Shown here: positions 8,066 to 16,870 of the stretch, in pieces
Numbering within the stretch: the stretch's first letter is position 1
Layout: the number at the start of each line of letters is the position of its first letter
Source of the DNA: an uncultured Lachnospiraceae bacterium
Lineage (GTDB): Bacteria > Bacillota > Clostridia > Lachnospirales > Lachnospiraceae
Direction: 5' to 3'
Assembly (NCBI GenBank): GCA_900550285.1
Contig: URRW01000001.1
Span: 1 to 64,000, forward strand
DNA: 64,000 nt
Notes under the pieces: generated by a model
The model's input: only the letters and a program-made list of their open reading frames with translations
The model's database searches: none
What the model was told of the DNA's origin: nothing
Made by a program: the position numbers and the translations under genes

Positions 8066-8764
8066 ATGGTAACCAAACAAAAAATCCTGATCGTGGACGA
8101 CGACGCCAACATCGCCGAACTGATCTCCTTATATCTCACAAAAGAATGCTTTGAAACGATGATCGTCGGGGACGGGGAATCCGCCCTCAGCGCGGTCGAT
8201 ACGTTTGCGCCCAACCTCATCCTTCTGGATCTGATGCTGCCGGGCATCGACGGCTATCAGGTATGCCGCGAGGTGCGCAGCCGCTCTGCCGTGCCGATCA
8301 TCATGCTTTCTGCAAAGGGCGAGATCTTTGACAAGGTGCTGGGGCTTGAGCTGGGCGCCGACGACTACATGGAAAAGCCCTTTGACGCAAAAGAGCTCGT
8401 TGCCCGGGTCAAAGCCGTCCTACGCCGCTACAAGCCTGCGGCGGCTGCCCCTGCAAAGCCCGCCGTCGAATGCGTGGAATATGCGGATCTGACCGTGAAC
8501 AAAACGAACTATTCCGTCGTTTATATGGGAAAAACCGTAGAAATGCCGCCCAAGGAGCTGGAGCTTCTCTATTTCCTCGCTTCCTCGCCTAACCGCGTTT
8601 TTTCCAGAGAGCAGCTCCTCGACCAGATCTGGGGCTACGAATACATCGGAGATACCCGCACCGTGGACGTGCACATCAAGCGCCTGCGCGAAAAGATCAA
8701 GGATCACGCCAACTGGAAGATCGCGACGATCTGGGGCATCGGCTATAAATTCGAGGTGCGGTGA
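8066..8764 (+). CDS. OmpR/PhoB-family response regulator
   Basis: 232 residues. The receiver domain (about 1-120) has the acidic pair D11-D12, phospho-acceptor D55 (LILLDLMLPG) and the K of DYMEKPF; the winged-helix DNA-binding domain (about 135-232) ends GIGYKFEV. GGAGGGAG lies upstream of the ATG. Its stop TGA overlaps the ATG of the kinase gene, giving a standard coupled two-component pair. The signal sensed is not evident. Confidence 0.95.
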   Translation: MVTKQKILIVDDDANIAELISLYLTKECFETMIVGDGESALSAVDTFAPNLILLDLMLPGIDGYQVCREVRSRSAVPIIMLSAKGEIFDKVLGLELGADDYMEKPFDAKELVARVKAVLRRYKPAAAAPAKPAVECVEYADLTVNKTNYSVVYMGKTVEMPPKELELLYFLASSPNRVFSREQLLDQIWGYEYIGDTRTVDVHIKRLREKIKDHANWKIATIWGIGYKFEVR

Positions 8765-10179
8765 TGCGCAAAACCCTTTATCTGAAATTTGTGCTCGGCT
8801 ACCTGATCTTCGGCTTTTTCGGCTTTCTCGTAGTCGCCACCTTCGTATCCAGCATGACGCTGGAGCATTTAAAGCGTGAAAAGGCGGATTCCCTCTATAA
8901 AGAAGCTACCCTGATCGCGGACACCTACGCTTCCGACCTTTACAACAGCAACGTGTCCCTCGAAACGGTCAAGGATCAGCTGGATGCGCTCAGCGCCTAC
9001 CTTTCATCGCAGATCTGGATCATCAACCCGTCCGGGCGTATCATCATGACGACCGATGCGCCGCTGAATGTAGAGCACGAAACGGTCGTGGAGCATTTTG
9101 ACCCGACCGTTACCGCCGGTTCCTTTTATACGGTCGGGGACTTTTTCGGCTGCTTCGATCAGGACATTTTAAGCGTTTTTTCGCCGATCACCTCAAACTT
9201 TACCGTGCGGGGCTATGTGGTCATCCACACGCCTATGTCGGCGATCCGCGCGTCCAGCGAAAGCCTGCTGAATATTTCCTATATTTTGCTCGTGATCTTT
9301 TTTCTGCTGTCGCTCATCATCCTCATCTTTTTTACGGAGATGGTCTACCTGCCCCTGCGCAAAATCACCGCCGCAACGGAGCAGTACGCCGCCGGGAACC
9401 TGCACTATGAGTTTTCCGTGGACAGTGAGGACGAGATCGGCTATCTTGCCGCCTCCCTTTCCTACATGGCAAGCGAGATCGCGCGCAGCGAGGACAATCA
9501 GAAAAAATTTATCGCCAACGTCTCCCATGACTTCCGCTCCCCCTTGACCTCGATCAGGGGCTATCTGGAAGCGATGCTGGACGGGACGATCCCGCCCGAG
9601 CTGCACGAAAAATATCTGCGCATCGTTTTAAATGAAACCGAACGGCTCACGAAGCTGACAAACAGCCTCCTGACCTTAAACAACCTGAACATGAAGGGCA
9701 TGGTTCTGGAAAAAACGGCATTCGACTTAAACAAAGTGATCCGCTCCACCGCCGCCTCCTTCGAGGGGACCTGCCAGCAAAAGCACATCGGCATCGAGCT
9801 TGTCCTGACCGGCGAACAGATGCCCGTTTTTGCCGACAAAAGCAAGATCGAACAGGTGCTTTACAACCTGCTGGACAACGCCATCAAATTTTCCCATCCG
9901 GAATCCGCCATTAAGATCGAGACGACCGAAAAGCACGGCAAGGTGTTCGTTTCCGTCAAGGACAGCGGGATCGGCATTCCAAAGGACAGCCTGCGGCTCA
10001 TTTTCGACCGTTTTTACAAAACCGACCTTTCCCGCGGCAAGGATAAAAAAGGCACCGGGCTGGGGCTTGCCATCACCAAAGAAATCATTCAGGCGCACAA
10101 CGAAAACATCAACGTCATCAGCACCGAGGGCGTCGGCACGGAATTTATCTTCTCCCTCCCTGTGGCGGACGAGGAATAG
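8764..10179 (+). CDS. membrane sensor histidine kinase
   Basis: 471 residues, starting at the ATG of the TGATG overlap. An N-terminal membrane segment (about 8-30), an extracytoplasmic sensor region of about 130 residues, a second membrane segment (about 170-192), a HAMP linker, the dimerisation helix with the phosphorylated His in NVSHDFRSPLTS (about 256), and a HATPase_c domain with N box LLDNAIKF, G1 DSGIGIP, F box and G2 GTGLGLAI. It should autophosphorylate and pass phosphate to the adjacent regulator. No known sensor fold could be assigned to the outside region. Confidence 0.94.
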   Translation: MRKTLYLKFVLGYLIFGFFGFLVVATFVSSMTLEHLKREKADSLYKEATLIADTYASDLYNSNVSLETVKDQLDALSAYLSSQIWIINPSGRIIMTTDAPLNVEHETVVEHFDPTVTAGSFYTVGDFFGCFDQDILSVFSPITSNFTVRGYVVIHTPMSAIRASSESLLNISYILLVIFFLLSLIILIFFTEMVYLPLRKITAATEQYAAGNLHYEFSVDSEDEIGYLAASLSYMASEIARSEDNQKKFIANVSHDFRSPLTSIRGYLEAMLDGTIPPELHEKYLRIVLNETERLTKLTNSLLTLNNLNMKGMVLEKTAFDLNKVIRSTAASFEGTCQQKHIGIELVLTGEQMPVFADKSKIEQVLYNLLDNAIKFSHPESAIKIETTEKHGKVFVSVKDSGIGIPKDSLRLIFDRFYKTDLSRGKDKKGTGLGLAITKEIIQAHNENINVISTEGVGTEFIFSLPVADEE

Positions 10180-10243
10180 GGGTAGCTGCGCCGTTATGCG
10201 GAACCATTGCGTAGAACCGTTCTGTGAAAACTCAAATTTCTGC

Positions 10244-10272
10244 TTGCATATTGAACGCTTTTCGGCTAGAAT
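10244..10272 (+). promoter_or_regulatory. promoter of tRNA-Ser
   Basis: TTGCAT (10244-10249), 17 bases, TAGAAT (10267-10272), about 34 bases before the tRNA. Confidence 0.7.
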
Positions 10273-10305
10273 AGAGATGTTGCAGAAATCATTCTGCCGC
10301 ATGCT

Positions 10306-10391
10306 GGAGAAGTACCCAAGTGGCTGAAGGGTCCGGCTTCGAACACCGGTAGGCTGTAACAGGCGCGAGGGTTCAAATCCCTCCTTCTCCG
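10306..10391 (+). tRNA. tRNA-Ser (CGA)
   Basis: 86 bases. The acceptor stem GGAGAAG pairs with CTTCTCC, discriminator G. A long variable arm (AGGCTGTAACAGGCG region) marks a class II tRNA. The anticodon loop TTCGAAC gives anticodon CGA, reading UCG; the last anticodon-stem pair is C-A. The T loop is GGGTTCAAATCCC. CCA is not encoded. Confidence 0.93.
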
Positions 10392-10400
10392 CTTTAAAAA

Positions 10401-10441
10401 GGCTGTGAAAATGATCCGTCATTTTCACAGCCCCTTTTTTT
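10401..10441 (+). terminator. terminator after tRNA-Ser
   Basis: A perfect 14-bp stem GGCTGTGAAAATGA / TCATTTTCACAGCC with loop TCCG, followed by CC and eight T. Confidence 0.9.
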
Positions 10442-10608
10442 GTCCCGTCCTCTGCCGCCCCATCCCATCTTCCGCCAATCCGTCCCATCCTCCGCTGTCC
10501 CGGATCCGGGCGGCATTTTTCCTGATCTGCCAGTCTGCGGCAGACGGCGTGCGCGCACAACGGCGCATCCTGTCATATAATAGAGCAAAAAGCAAAGCCT
10601 GATCCCCT

Positions 10609-11247
10609 ATGAATACAACGCTTACCATCCTGGGCGCCGCTGCGCTGGCGCTCTCCTTATCGCTCGATACGTTCGCGGCATGCTTTGCCTATGGAAGCGG
10701 GAAATACCGTCTGCCCTTTTGCTCCGGGCTTCTGATCGACCTGATCACCAGCGCCGTTCTGGGGCTTTCCATGCTTCTCGGGGCTTTCCTGCAGCCGTGG
10801 CTTGCGCCGGCTTTTTCCAAAGCGGTCTGCTTCTGCCTGCTTTTTCTGATGGGAACCGCCCATCTGCTGGATGAGCTCACAAAGGCATTCCTGCGAAAGC
10901 ACGGCGGCTTTTCCCGCAACATTTCCTTCAGCGCCCTAAATCTCCGCTTCGTCCTCTCGGTCTATGCGGATCCGGAAAATGCCGACGCCGACGATTCCAG
11001 AAGCATTTCCCCGAAAGAGGCGCTTTCGCTTGCCGCCGCCCTTTCCCTGGACGGAGCGGCAGCCGGATTCGGCGCGGCGCTTGGAAGCGCAGATCCTGCC
11101 GCCGTCTTTTTGGCATCGCTCGTCATCGGGGGCAGCGCGGTCTTTGGCGGATTTTTTCTCGGCAACCTGACCGCCGCCCGCCTGCGCTTCCCGCTCTCAT
11201 GGCTGTCCGGCGCGATTTTGATCGCGCTGGCGTTTGGACAGCTCTGA
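10609..11247 (+). CDS. YtaF/MntP-family membrane protein
   Basis: 212 residues with about six hydrophobic segments. The motifs ALSLSLDTFAACFAYG near the start and ALSLDGAAAGFGAALG in the second half are the paired Asp-containing repeats of the MntP/YtaF family (DUF204). MntP proteins export manganese; YtaF of Bacillus is a sporulation-linked relative. The Asp of each half (LDT, LDG) is present. Length and the variable central loop (PENADADDS) fit YtaF better than MntP. It is a single gene, convergent with the superoxide dismutase gene 10 bases away. A manganese role beside a Mn/Fe superoxide dismutase would fit but is inference. Confidence 0.8.
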   Translation: MNTTLTILGAAALALSLSLDTFAACFAYGSGKYRLPFCSGLLIDLITSAVLGLSMLLGAFLQPWLAPAFSKAVCFCLLFLMGTAHLLDELTKAFLRKHGGFSRNISFSALNLRFVLSVYADPENADADDSRSISPKEALSLAAALSLDGAAAGFGAALGSADPAAVFLASLVIGGSAVFGGFFLGNLTAARLRFPLSWLSGAILIALAFGQL

Positions 11248-11256
11248 TCGCAAACG

Positions 11257-11865
11257 CTATTTCCCGATCCTTTTTGCGACCGCGTTCCAGTTTACCACAT
11301 GGAACCACTGATCGATATAATCCGCGCGCAGGTTTTTGTATTTCAGATAATAGGCATGCTCCCATACATCCAGAGGCAGAACCGGAGTAAGCCCCTGCGA
11401 CAGCGGATTATCCTGATTCGCCAGCGAAAGAATCTGCAAACAGCCGTCCGCGTCCTTTGCCAGCCACGCATAGCCCGATCCAAACCGGCTCAGCGCAACC
11501 TCCTTCATCTCTTTTTTGAAATTTTCCACGCCTCCGAACGCCTCTGCGGCAGCCGTCGAAACGCTCTGCCCGGCGGGCGCCAGCAGGTCAAAATACATAT
11601 CGTGGTTATAAACGCCGCCCCCATTGTCGCGCACGGCGTCCTTTAACTTCTCCGGCAGCTCCGCCAGACGCAGAAGAAGCTCTTCCAGCGTCCACGAATG
11701 GTATTCCGGATACGGCTCCAACGCCTTGTTCAGCTTATCCACGTAGGTTTTAAAATGCCTGTCATGATGACAGCGCATCGTTTCCTCATCAATGTAAGGC
11801 TCCAGCGCATCATACGCATAGGGCAGCTCAGGAAGGGAAAAAGGATAGGTTTTGTCAGCAATCAT
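11257..11865 (-). CDS. iron/manganese superoxide dismutase
   Basis: 202 residues from the ATG at 11865, which has GGAGG 7 bases upstream; an upstream in-frame start lacks one. It dismutates superoxide in the cytoplasm. Metal ligands are visible: His in MRCHHDRHF near 33, His in NHDMYFDLL near 83, and Asp and His in LPLDVWEHAYY near 165-169. The usual HxxFW around the second ligand is YNHDMYFD, a common clostridial deviation. Choice of metal cannot be read. It may protect oxygen-sensitive metabolism during brief exposure to air. Convergent with the YtaF/MntP-like gene. Confidence 0.92.
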   Translation of the reverse strand: MIADKTYPFSLPELPYAYDALEPYIDEETMRCHHDRHFKTYVDKLNKALEPYPEYHSWTLEELLLRLAELPEKLKDAVRDNGGGVYNHDMYFDLLAPAGQSVSTAAAEAFGGVENFKKEMKEVALSRFGSGYAWLAKDADGCLQILSLANQDNPLSQGLTPVLPLDVWEHAYYLKYKNLRADYIDQWFHVVNWNAVAKRIGK

Positions 11866-11901
11866 CGTAATACCTCCATTTCTTCTGGCCGCTATCAAAA
11901 G

Positions 11902-11938
11902 CGGCATAAACTGATCCTCTGCACATCAGTTTATGCCG
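11902..11938 (-). terminator. hairpin after the HAD hydrolase gene
   Basis: A perfect 14-bp stem CGGCATAAACTGAT / ATCAGTTTATGCCG with a 9-base loop; read on the minus strand it is followed by CTTTTGAT, a weak U tract. Confidence 0.65.
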
Positions 11939-11990
11939 TATCCGAACAATCTATACGCTGCGCCTGCCGCTTTCTGCTCCGCTCTGCAGA

Positions 11991-12659
11991 TCAGATCCCT
12001 TCTGCCTCCCAGAAGCTTTTCAGCTCCGTCAGCGACGCAAAGCAGTGATCGTATATTTTTTTGATCTCCCCGTCGGGCTGCACCATATCCGGAACCATCA
12101 CTGCCAGCATACCCGCCGCAGCCACCGAACGGATCCCGTTAAAGGAATCCTCCACGCCCGCCGCATTTTCAGGGCTGACCGAAAGCCGCCGGCACGCTTC
12201 CAGATAAATGTCCGGAGCGGGCTTGCTCGCCTCGATCATATCGCCGCCGATCACCACGTCAAAATAGCGGTCAAGTCCGTTCCTTGCCAGATTTTTCCGC
12301 ACCTGTTCCAGCTTCGTGGACGACGCCACCGCCAGCTTTTTTCCCCGCTCCTTCAAAAAATCAAGAAGCTCCGTCACGCCCTCCATCAAGGGCAGCTCCT
12401 CGTCCAGCCTCGCAAAAAAGCGCTTATTCACTTCCTCCCAATATTCGTCATACGGGAAGCTGCCGTTGGGATACCACGGCTCCATGGACGCGATCACATG
12501 CGCCCGCACCGCCTCCTGATTGCGCCCGCAGCTTCCGTACACCGCTTCCTCCGTCATTTTCAGCCCCATTTCCTCCGCCGTCTGAAAACAGCATTCACAG
12601 CTGATCCTCTCTGTATCAAACAGCACGCCGTCCATATCAAAAACTACCGCTTCTATCAT
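11991..12659 (-). CDS. HAD-superfamily hydrolase, beta-phosphoglucomutase-like
   Basis: 222 residues from the ATG at 12659, which overlaps the TGA of the upstream hydrolase gene (ATGA). Motif I FDMDGVLFDTE holds the nucleophile Asp and acid/base Asp, motif II VASST, motif III K in EASKPAPD, motif IV GVEDSFNG. The cap is helical, as in subfamily IA phosphatases and sugar-phosphate mutases. The substrate cannot be read. Coupling to the alpha/beta hydrolase gene suggests joint expression. Confidence 0.88.
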   Translation of the reverse strand: MIEAVVFDMDGVLFDTERISCECCFQTAEEMGLKMTEEAVYGSCGRNQEAVRAHVIASMEPWYPNGSFPYDEYWEEVNKRFFARLDEELPLMEGVTELLDFLKERGKKLAVASSTKLEQVRKNLARNGLDRYFDVVIGGDMIEASKPAPDIYLEACRRLSVSPENAAGVEDSFNGIRSVAAAGMLAVMVPDMVQPDGEIKKIYDHCFASLTELKSFWEAEGI

Positions 12660-13420
12660 CCTGTTTTTCCTTTCTTTATCCATTCTGCCGCCAGCCGCGC
12701 CGTTTCTTCGATCTGCTCCTTTGGCGCAATCAGCGCTTTGCCGTCGCCCTCCTGCTCCCCGTACATGCCAAAATAAGCATGACAGCCGCCTTCGATCACG
12801 TTTTCCTGCGTATCCGCCGGAAGATTTTTCCGGCATTCCCCGTATTTTTCACGGTTCAGCACGCCGTCCTCCGAGCCGTACAGCGACAGCGCCCGCAGGT
12901 CTGTGCCGCTCAGATCCTCTGTCGAATACGCCGCCAGAAGCAAAAGCCCTTCCAGCTTCTCTGCGTGCCCTGCCGCATAGGAAGCCGCCATTGCGCCGCC
13001 CAGCGAATGGCCGCCGATATACCAGCGCTTTATTTCCGGGAACTGTTCCGCGATCCCGTCCGCCGCATCCATGTCAAAAACTGCCAGATTACAGGGCATT
13101 TTTACGAGCACGCACAAAATCCCCTGCTGCGCCAGCGCGTCCGTCAGCGGCACATACGCCTCCGGCTCCACCTTGCCTCCGGGGTAAAGGATCAGCCCTG
13201 CCTCCGGTTCTTCTGGCGCAGCGACGATCAGCCTGTCATCCTCCCGAAAAATCTGTACGTCCCCGCTTTTCCCGCTCTCCAAAAGCACCTGCGCCTCCGG
13301 CGCTGCCTCGTAGGAGCCGCTGACATAAATGCAAAAGCCTGCTGCCAGCAGGACAAAAATGCACAGGACCGTGATCGCTGCACGCCGCAGGCGGGGCTGA
13401 CTTTCCGAATTGTGTTTCAT
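12656..13420 (-). CDS. membrane-anchored or secreted alpha/beta hydrolase
   Basis: 254 residues. A hydrophobic segment at about 13-32 anchors or exports the protein. The nucleophile elbow GHSLGG lies near 141-146, with a likely acid Asp in YGSEDGVL and His in GGCHAYFGMYG, a complete Ser-Asp-His triad. The LILYPGGKVEPEAY block matches a family of clostridial dienelactone-hydrolase-like proteins. Esterase or lipase-like activity outside the membrane is likely; the substrate is unknown. It is first in a two-gene operon with the HAD gene. Confidence 0.85.
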   Translation of the reverse strand: MKHNSESQPRLRRAAITVLCIFVLLAAGFCIYVSGSYEAAPEAQVLLESGKSGDVQIFREDDRLIVAAPEEPEAGLILYPGGKVEPEAYVPLTDALAQQGILCVLVKMPCNLAVFDMDAADGIAEQFPEIKRWYIGGHSLGGAMAASYAAGHAEKLEGLLLLAAYSTEDLSGTDLRALSLYGSEDGVLNREKYGECRKNLPADTQENVIEGGCHAYFGMYGEQEGDGKALIAPKEQIEETARLAAEWIKKGKTG

Positions 13421-13514
13421 TGAGTTCCCTTCTTCGCATTTTGATATGTCTTTATCTTATTGCATCGAGAAAGGAAAGTCAAAGTCAAATTTTTTCACTT
13501 TTTCAAAAAAATGC

Positions 13515-13543
13515 TTGCAATTCTTTTTATCCTGTGCTATCAT
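13515..13543 (+). promoter_or_regulatory. promoter of tRNA-Gly
   Basis: TTGCAA (13515-13520), 17 bases, TATCAT (13538-13543), about 37 bases before the tRNA. Confidence 0.7.
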
Positions 13544-13579
13544 AAATTTCGTCGCTGAGACATACGGCGACAAGCAAAT

Positions 13580-13652
13580 GCGACAGTAGTACAGTTGGTA
13601 GTACGCCACCTTGCCAAGGTGGAGGTCGCGGGTTCGAGCCCCGTCTGTCGCT
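13580..13652 (+). tRNA. tRNA-Gly (GCC)
   Basis: 73 bases. Acceptor stem GCGACAG/CTGTCGC with discriminator T; anticodon stem CCACC/GGTGG around loop TTGCCAA, anticodon GCC; T arm GCGGGTTCGAGCCCCG. CCA is not encoded. Confidence 0.95.
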
Positions 13653-13728
13653 CTTCTTAATAACAGATATGAAAATCCGAAATGATTCTTTTTTTAAGAG
13701 TTGTTTCGGTTTTTTGCTGTACTCTGCC

Positions 13729-13779
13729 AAAAGGGACGTCTGCTCTGCGATTCTTTCGCAAAGCAAACGTCCCTTTTTA
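13729..13779 (+). terminator. terminator between tRNA-Gly and phnX
   Basis: AAAAGGGACGT pairs with ACGTCCCTTTTT around an inner GC-T-TGCGA/TCGCA-AGC stem. A-rich on one side and T-rich on the other, so it can act for both the tRNA and the minus-strand phosphonate operon. Confidence 0.8.
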
Positions 13780-13812
13780 TCCGTCATTTATCAGCCGGTT
13801 TTTATATCTGCT

Positions 13813-14616
13813 TTAAACAGCCTGCGTTTTTTCCCCTGCCTCCAGCCTATCGATCAGCGCCGTCAGCTCCTTCATATTCCGGATCACATAGTCCGCTCCC
13901 GCGTCGCGGTAGGTTTTTTCTGTGCGGGCGCAGATCTCTTCGTATTCTGCAGTCCCCAGCTTTTCAAACTCCTCCTCCGTCAGTCCCATCACGGAACTTC
14001 CTTCCACGACGCCCACTGTGATCACGCCCGCGTTTTTCCCCTCTTTGATGTCGGCAACGGTATCGCCTACCTTCATCACATTATGCACGCTCATGACGCC
14101 CAGCGCCTGCATGTTTTTAAAAATCATATACGGGTACGGGCGGCCCTTATGGTCGGTCGCGTCCGGGCAGAACCATTCGTCCGGCTCATAGCCCTGCTGC
14201 CTTGCGCGCTCTGTCACGATTTCCATCATGTCCAGCGTGTAGCCTGTTGTGGAACCGATTTTGATCCCCCGTTCCCGCAGCTCCTTTACCGCCTCCGTCA
14301 CATAGGGCTTGGGAGCCGCAAAATCCCCGACGATCGACAAAATCCCGTCTTCCGTGCGCTCATAGATCTCATCCACATCGTTTTCATCAAACTCCCGTCC
14401 ATAGGCTTCCTTCCACAGACCGGAAATCCGCGGCATGGAAAGCATCGCCTTTACATGGTCGCGTTTTAACATCCCCATCGGCTTTCTGACCTCCTCCATC
14501 GTCGGCTCGATGCCCGCCGCGCGAAATGCCTCCAAAAATGCCTGCACCGGGGCAAAGCACCCGAAATCCACCGTCGTGCCCGCCCAGTCAAAAATCACTG
14601 CCTCTATTTTTCCCAT
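13813..14616 (-). CDS. phnX: phosphonoacetaldehyde hydrolase (phosphonatase)
   Basis: 267 residues from the second ATG, which has GGAGG 6 bases upstream; the ATG two codons earlier abuts it. It splits phosphonoacetaldehyde into acetaldehyde and phosphate. The HAD nucleophile region VIFDWAGTTVDFG is complete, and the Schiff-base Lys is in MGMLKRDHV near 50. Later GSTTGYTLDMM and KVGDTVADIKEG are the remaining HAD motifs. It is the last gene of the 2-aminoethylphosphonate operon, just downstream of its pathway partner phnW, which confirms the assignment. Confidence 0.95.
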   Translation of the reverse strand: MGKIEAVIFDWAGTTVDFGCFAPVQAFLEAFRAAGIEPTMEEVRKPMGMLKRDHVKAMLSMPRISGLWKEAYGREFDENDVDEIYERTEDGILSIVGDFAAPKPYVTEAVKELRERGIKIGSTTGYTLDMMEIVTERARQQGYEPDEWFCPDATDHKGRPYPYMIFKNMQALGVMSVHNVMKVGDTVADIKEGKNAGVITVGVVEGSSVMGLTEEEFEKLGTAEYEEICARTEKTYRDAGADYVIRNMKELTALIDRLEAGEKTQAV

Positions 14617-14701
14617 TGTCATCCTCCATGTTTACGTCCCCAAAAATGTCCCGCCTGCACCCATCCGCAAAACACCCATCCGCAAAACACCCTTCCGGGC
14701 G

Positions 14702-15802
14702 TTACCGCGCTTTATGCTCCTTTTGAAAATCCGAAATGATCTGCGCCAGCTTTTCAATATCCTCTTTGTAGATCTCCCCGATATTGCCGATGCGGAATGT
14801 CTCCGCCTCCGTTACCTTGCCCGGATAGATCGCATAGCCGCGCTCCTTGATGTAGGCATACATTTCCGCAAAGCCGTAGCCCGCGTTTTCCGGGAATAAA
14901 AACGTCGTAATGATCGGCCCCTGCACATCGCTGCCCACATAAGTATCATACCCCAGCTTTTTCATTTCGGAAATAAGCAGCCGGTTATTTTCACGGTAGC
15001 GTCTGCTCCGCGCCAGGATTCCGCCCTCTTCCTCCAGCTCCTCCATCGCCTTTGCAAAAGCCAACACCACATGGGTCGGGGAGGTAAACCGCCATTTCCC
15101 GTCCTTTTCCATCGTCTTGTACTGATCGTAAAGATCCAACGACAAACTTCTCGCCTTTCCCGCGCTCTCTTCCAGAAGCCTGCGGTCTGCGATGATAAAG
15201 GAGAAGCCGGGAACGCCCTGAATGCACTTGTTTGCGGAGCTGATGAGGAAATCGATCCCCCAGTCCGCTACCGGGATGTCCACGCCGCCGAAGCTGCTCA
15301 TGGCGTCTAAAATAAACACTCGCCCTTTCTCCTTTACAATCTTCCCGACGCTTTCCGCATCGTTTAAAATGCCCGAGGTAGTTTCGGAATGCACCATGGA
15401 AACATGGGTGATCGACGGATCGCCGTCCAGAATTTCCCCGATCCTTTTTGCATCCGGGATGCAGTCATAGGCAACCCGGTATACCTCGTGGGCGATGCCC
15501 GCATGGGAAGCGATGTCCGCCATGCGCTCGCCGTATGCGCCGTTTGCGCAGATGAGCAGCTTGTCCTCTTTTCCGATCACGCTCGTCAGCACAGACTCCA
15601 CGCCAAAGGTGCCGCTGCCCTGCATCAGCACCGCCGCATAGCGGCTTTCGTCCGCATGGGCGAGCGCCAGAAGCCCCCGTTGGATTTTCCGGGTAATCTG
15701 CTTATAATCCTCATCCCATGTACAGTGATCGAACAGCATTTCTTTTTTTACAGTGCCCGTGGTCGTCAAAGGCCCCGGCGTCAAAAGCTTATAATTCGGC
15801 AT
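14702..15802 (-). CDS. phnW: 2-aminoethylphosphonate--pyruvate transaminase
   Basis: 366 residues from the ATG at 15802 (GGGGAG about 10 bases before it). A fold-type I, PLP-dependent aminotransferase that turns 2-aminoethylphosphonate and pyruvate into phosphonoacetaldehyde and alanine. It starts YKLLTPGPLTTT, has the substrate loop DHCTWDEDY, LDAMSSFGG and the PLP Lys in SSANKCIQG near 194, all typical of PhnW. It lies between the transporter genes and phnX in one minus-strand operon. Confidence 0.95.
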   Translation of the reverse strand: MPNYKLLTPGPLTTTGTVKKEMLFDHCTWDEDYKQITRKIQRGLLALAHADESRYAAVLMQGSGTFGVESVLTSVIGKEDKLLICANGAYGERMADIASHAGIAHEVYRVAYDCIPDAKRIGEILDGDPSITHVSMVHSETTSGILNDAESVGKIVKEKGRVFILDAMSSFGGVDIPVADWGIDFLISSANKCIQGVPGFSFIIADRRLLEESAGKARSLSLDLYDQYKTMEKDGKWRFTSPTHVVLAFAKAMEELEEEGGILARSRRYRENNRLLISEMKKLGYDTYVGSDVQGPIITTFLFPENAGYGFAEMYAYIKERGYAIYPGKVTEAETFRIGNIGEIYKEDIEKLAQIISDFQKEHKAR

Positions 15803-15877
15803 TTTCTGTTTTCTCCCCAAACCTTTATTTTCTTTTCAAAACTTTTTTCCTATATACAATTTCCTATATGCAGTTTC

Positions 15878-16870
15878 TTATTTACAGCTCTCGGACAGCT
15901 CCTGATGCTTCTTCAACAGCTCCACCGTCAGCTTTTCCGGAAATACCTTCACGTTGCCGGACTCATTTTTGCTGTCAACGGTTTCGCCCTCGTACAGCGC
16001 CACCGGGTAATGGGAAAGCAGCTCTGTGCGCCCCTTTTCGATGATGCACTGCGCCATTTCCATCGCCTTCTGATTTGTCTTATCGCCCTTATCCACGACT
16101 GCCACGGATTCCGTCAGCGTAAAATTGCCTTCCGCCGGATCCACATAGTCGATCGGAAGCCCCTCTTCCTTATCCGCGACCGCCTGCTGGCGCAGCCCGA
16201 AGCCTACCGCTACCTCTCCGGCGCGCAGCTTTTTTAACGGGCCTGTGCCAGATTCCTCAATATGGGGGCCTGCGTTGTCATAGATCCCGCTCAAAACCTC
16301 CTTTGCGCCGTCCTCCCCATATTCGGAAACAAGCGCCTGAATGAGCAGCCACGCTGTCGAGGACGAAGCGATGTCCGTCACGGAAACCATGTCCTTATAA
16401 ACCGGATCCGCCAGATCCTTGATCGAAGCGGGCGCCGGCAGCTGATTGTCCGCAAGCATCTGCGTATTTAAAATGATCGTGCCCTCCTGAGAAGTGATCG
16501 GCGCGCAGTAGGACGGAAATTCGTCCAGCGTTTTTGCCTCAAAGCCCAGATCCAGAAACATATCGTTCTGCTCCTGCGCGCTTTCCACATAAAAGGTGCT
16601 CATCGTCACAAGATCCGCCTCCAGATCCGTCCCCTCCGCCAAAAGCTTGCCGCCAAGCTCCGACGTCCCGAACGTCTGGAACAGATACTGCCCTTCGTAG
16701 CCGTTTGCGTCCAGCGCGTTTTTCATCGCTGCAACCGCCTCGTCGTCGGCGTTGGAATAAATGACCACCTGTTCGTCCTGCGAAGAACCGCAGCCTGCAA
16801 GCCCTGTAAGCCCCATCGCCGCACAAAGCCCCAATGCCATTGCCTTTGTTCCATAGCTTCTCTTTTTCAT
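15878..16870 (-). CDS. ABC transporter substrate-binding lipoprotein, 2-aminoethylphosphonate type
   Basis: 330 residues from the ATG at 16870; the ATGA overlap with the permease stop sets the start. A lipoprotein signal with lipobox LAGC is at about 20-27. The mature part is a Fe3+/2-AEP-type periplasmic-binding fold (VVIYSNADDEAV at its start, TIILNTQML, AGEVAVGFGLRQQAV). In this operon it should capture 2-aminoethylphosphonate at the cell surface and hand it to the permease. Substrate is inferred from context (phnW, phnX); the fold alone also fits iron or other small ligands. Confidence 0.88.
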   Translation of the reverse strand: MKKRSYGTKAMALGLCAAMGLTGLAGCGSSQDEQVVIYSNADDEAVAAMKNALDANGYEGQYLFQTFGTSELGGKLLAEGTDLEADLVTMSTFYVESAQEQNDMFLDLGFEAKTLDEFPSYCAPITSQEGTIILNTQMLADNQLPAPASIKDLADPVYKDMVSVTDIASSSTAWLLIQALVSEYGEDGAKEVLSGIYDNAGPHIEESGTGPLKKLRAGEVAVGFGLRQQAVADKEEGLPIDYVDPAEGNFTLTESVAVVDKGDKTNQKAMEMAQCIIEKGRTELLSHYPVALYEGETVDSKNESGNVKVFPEKLTVELLKKHQELSESCK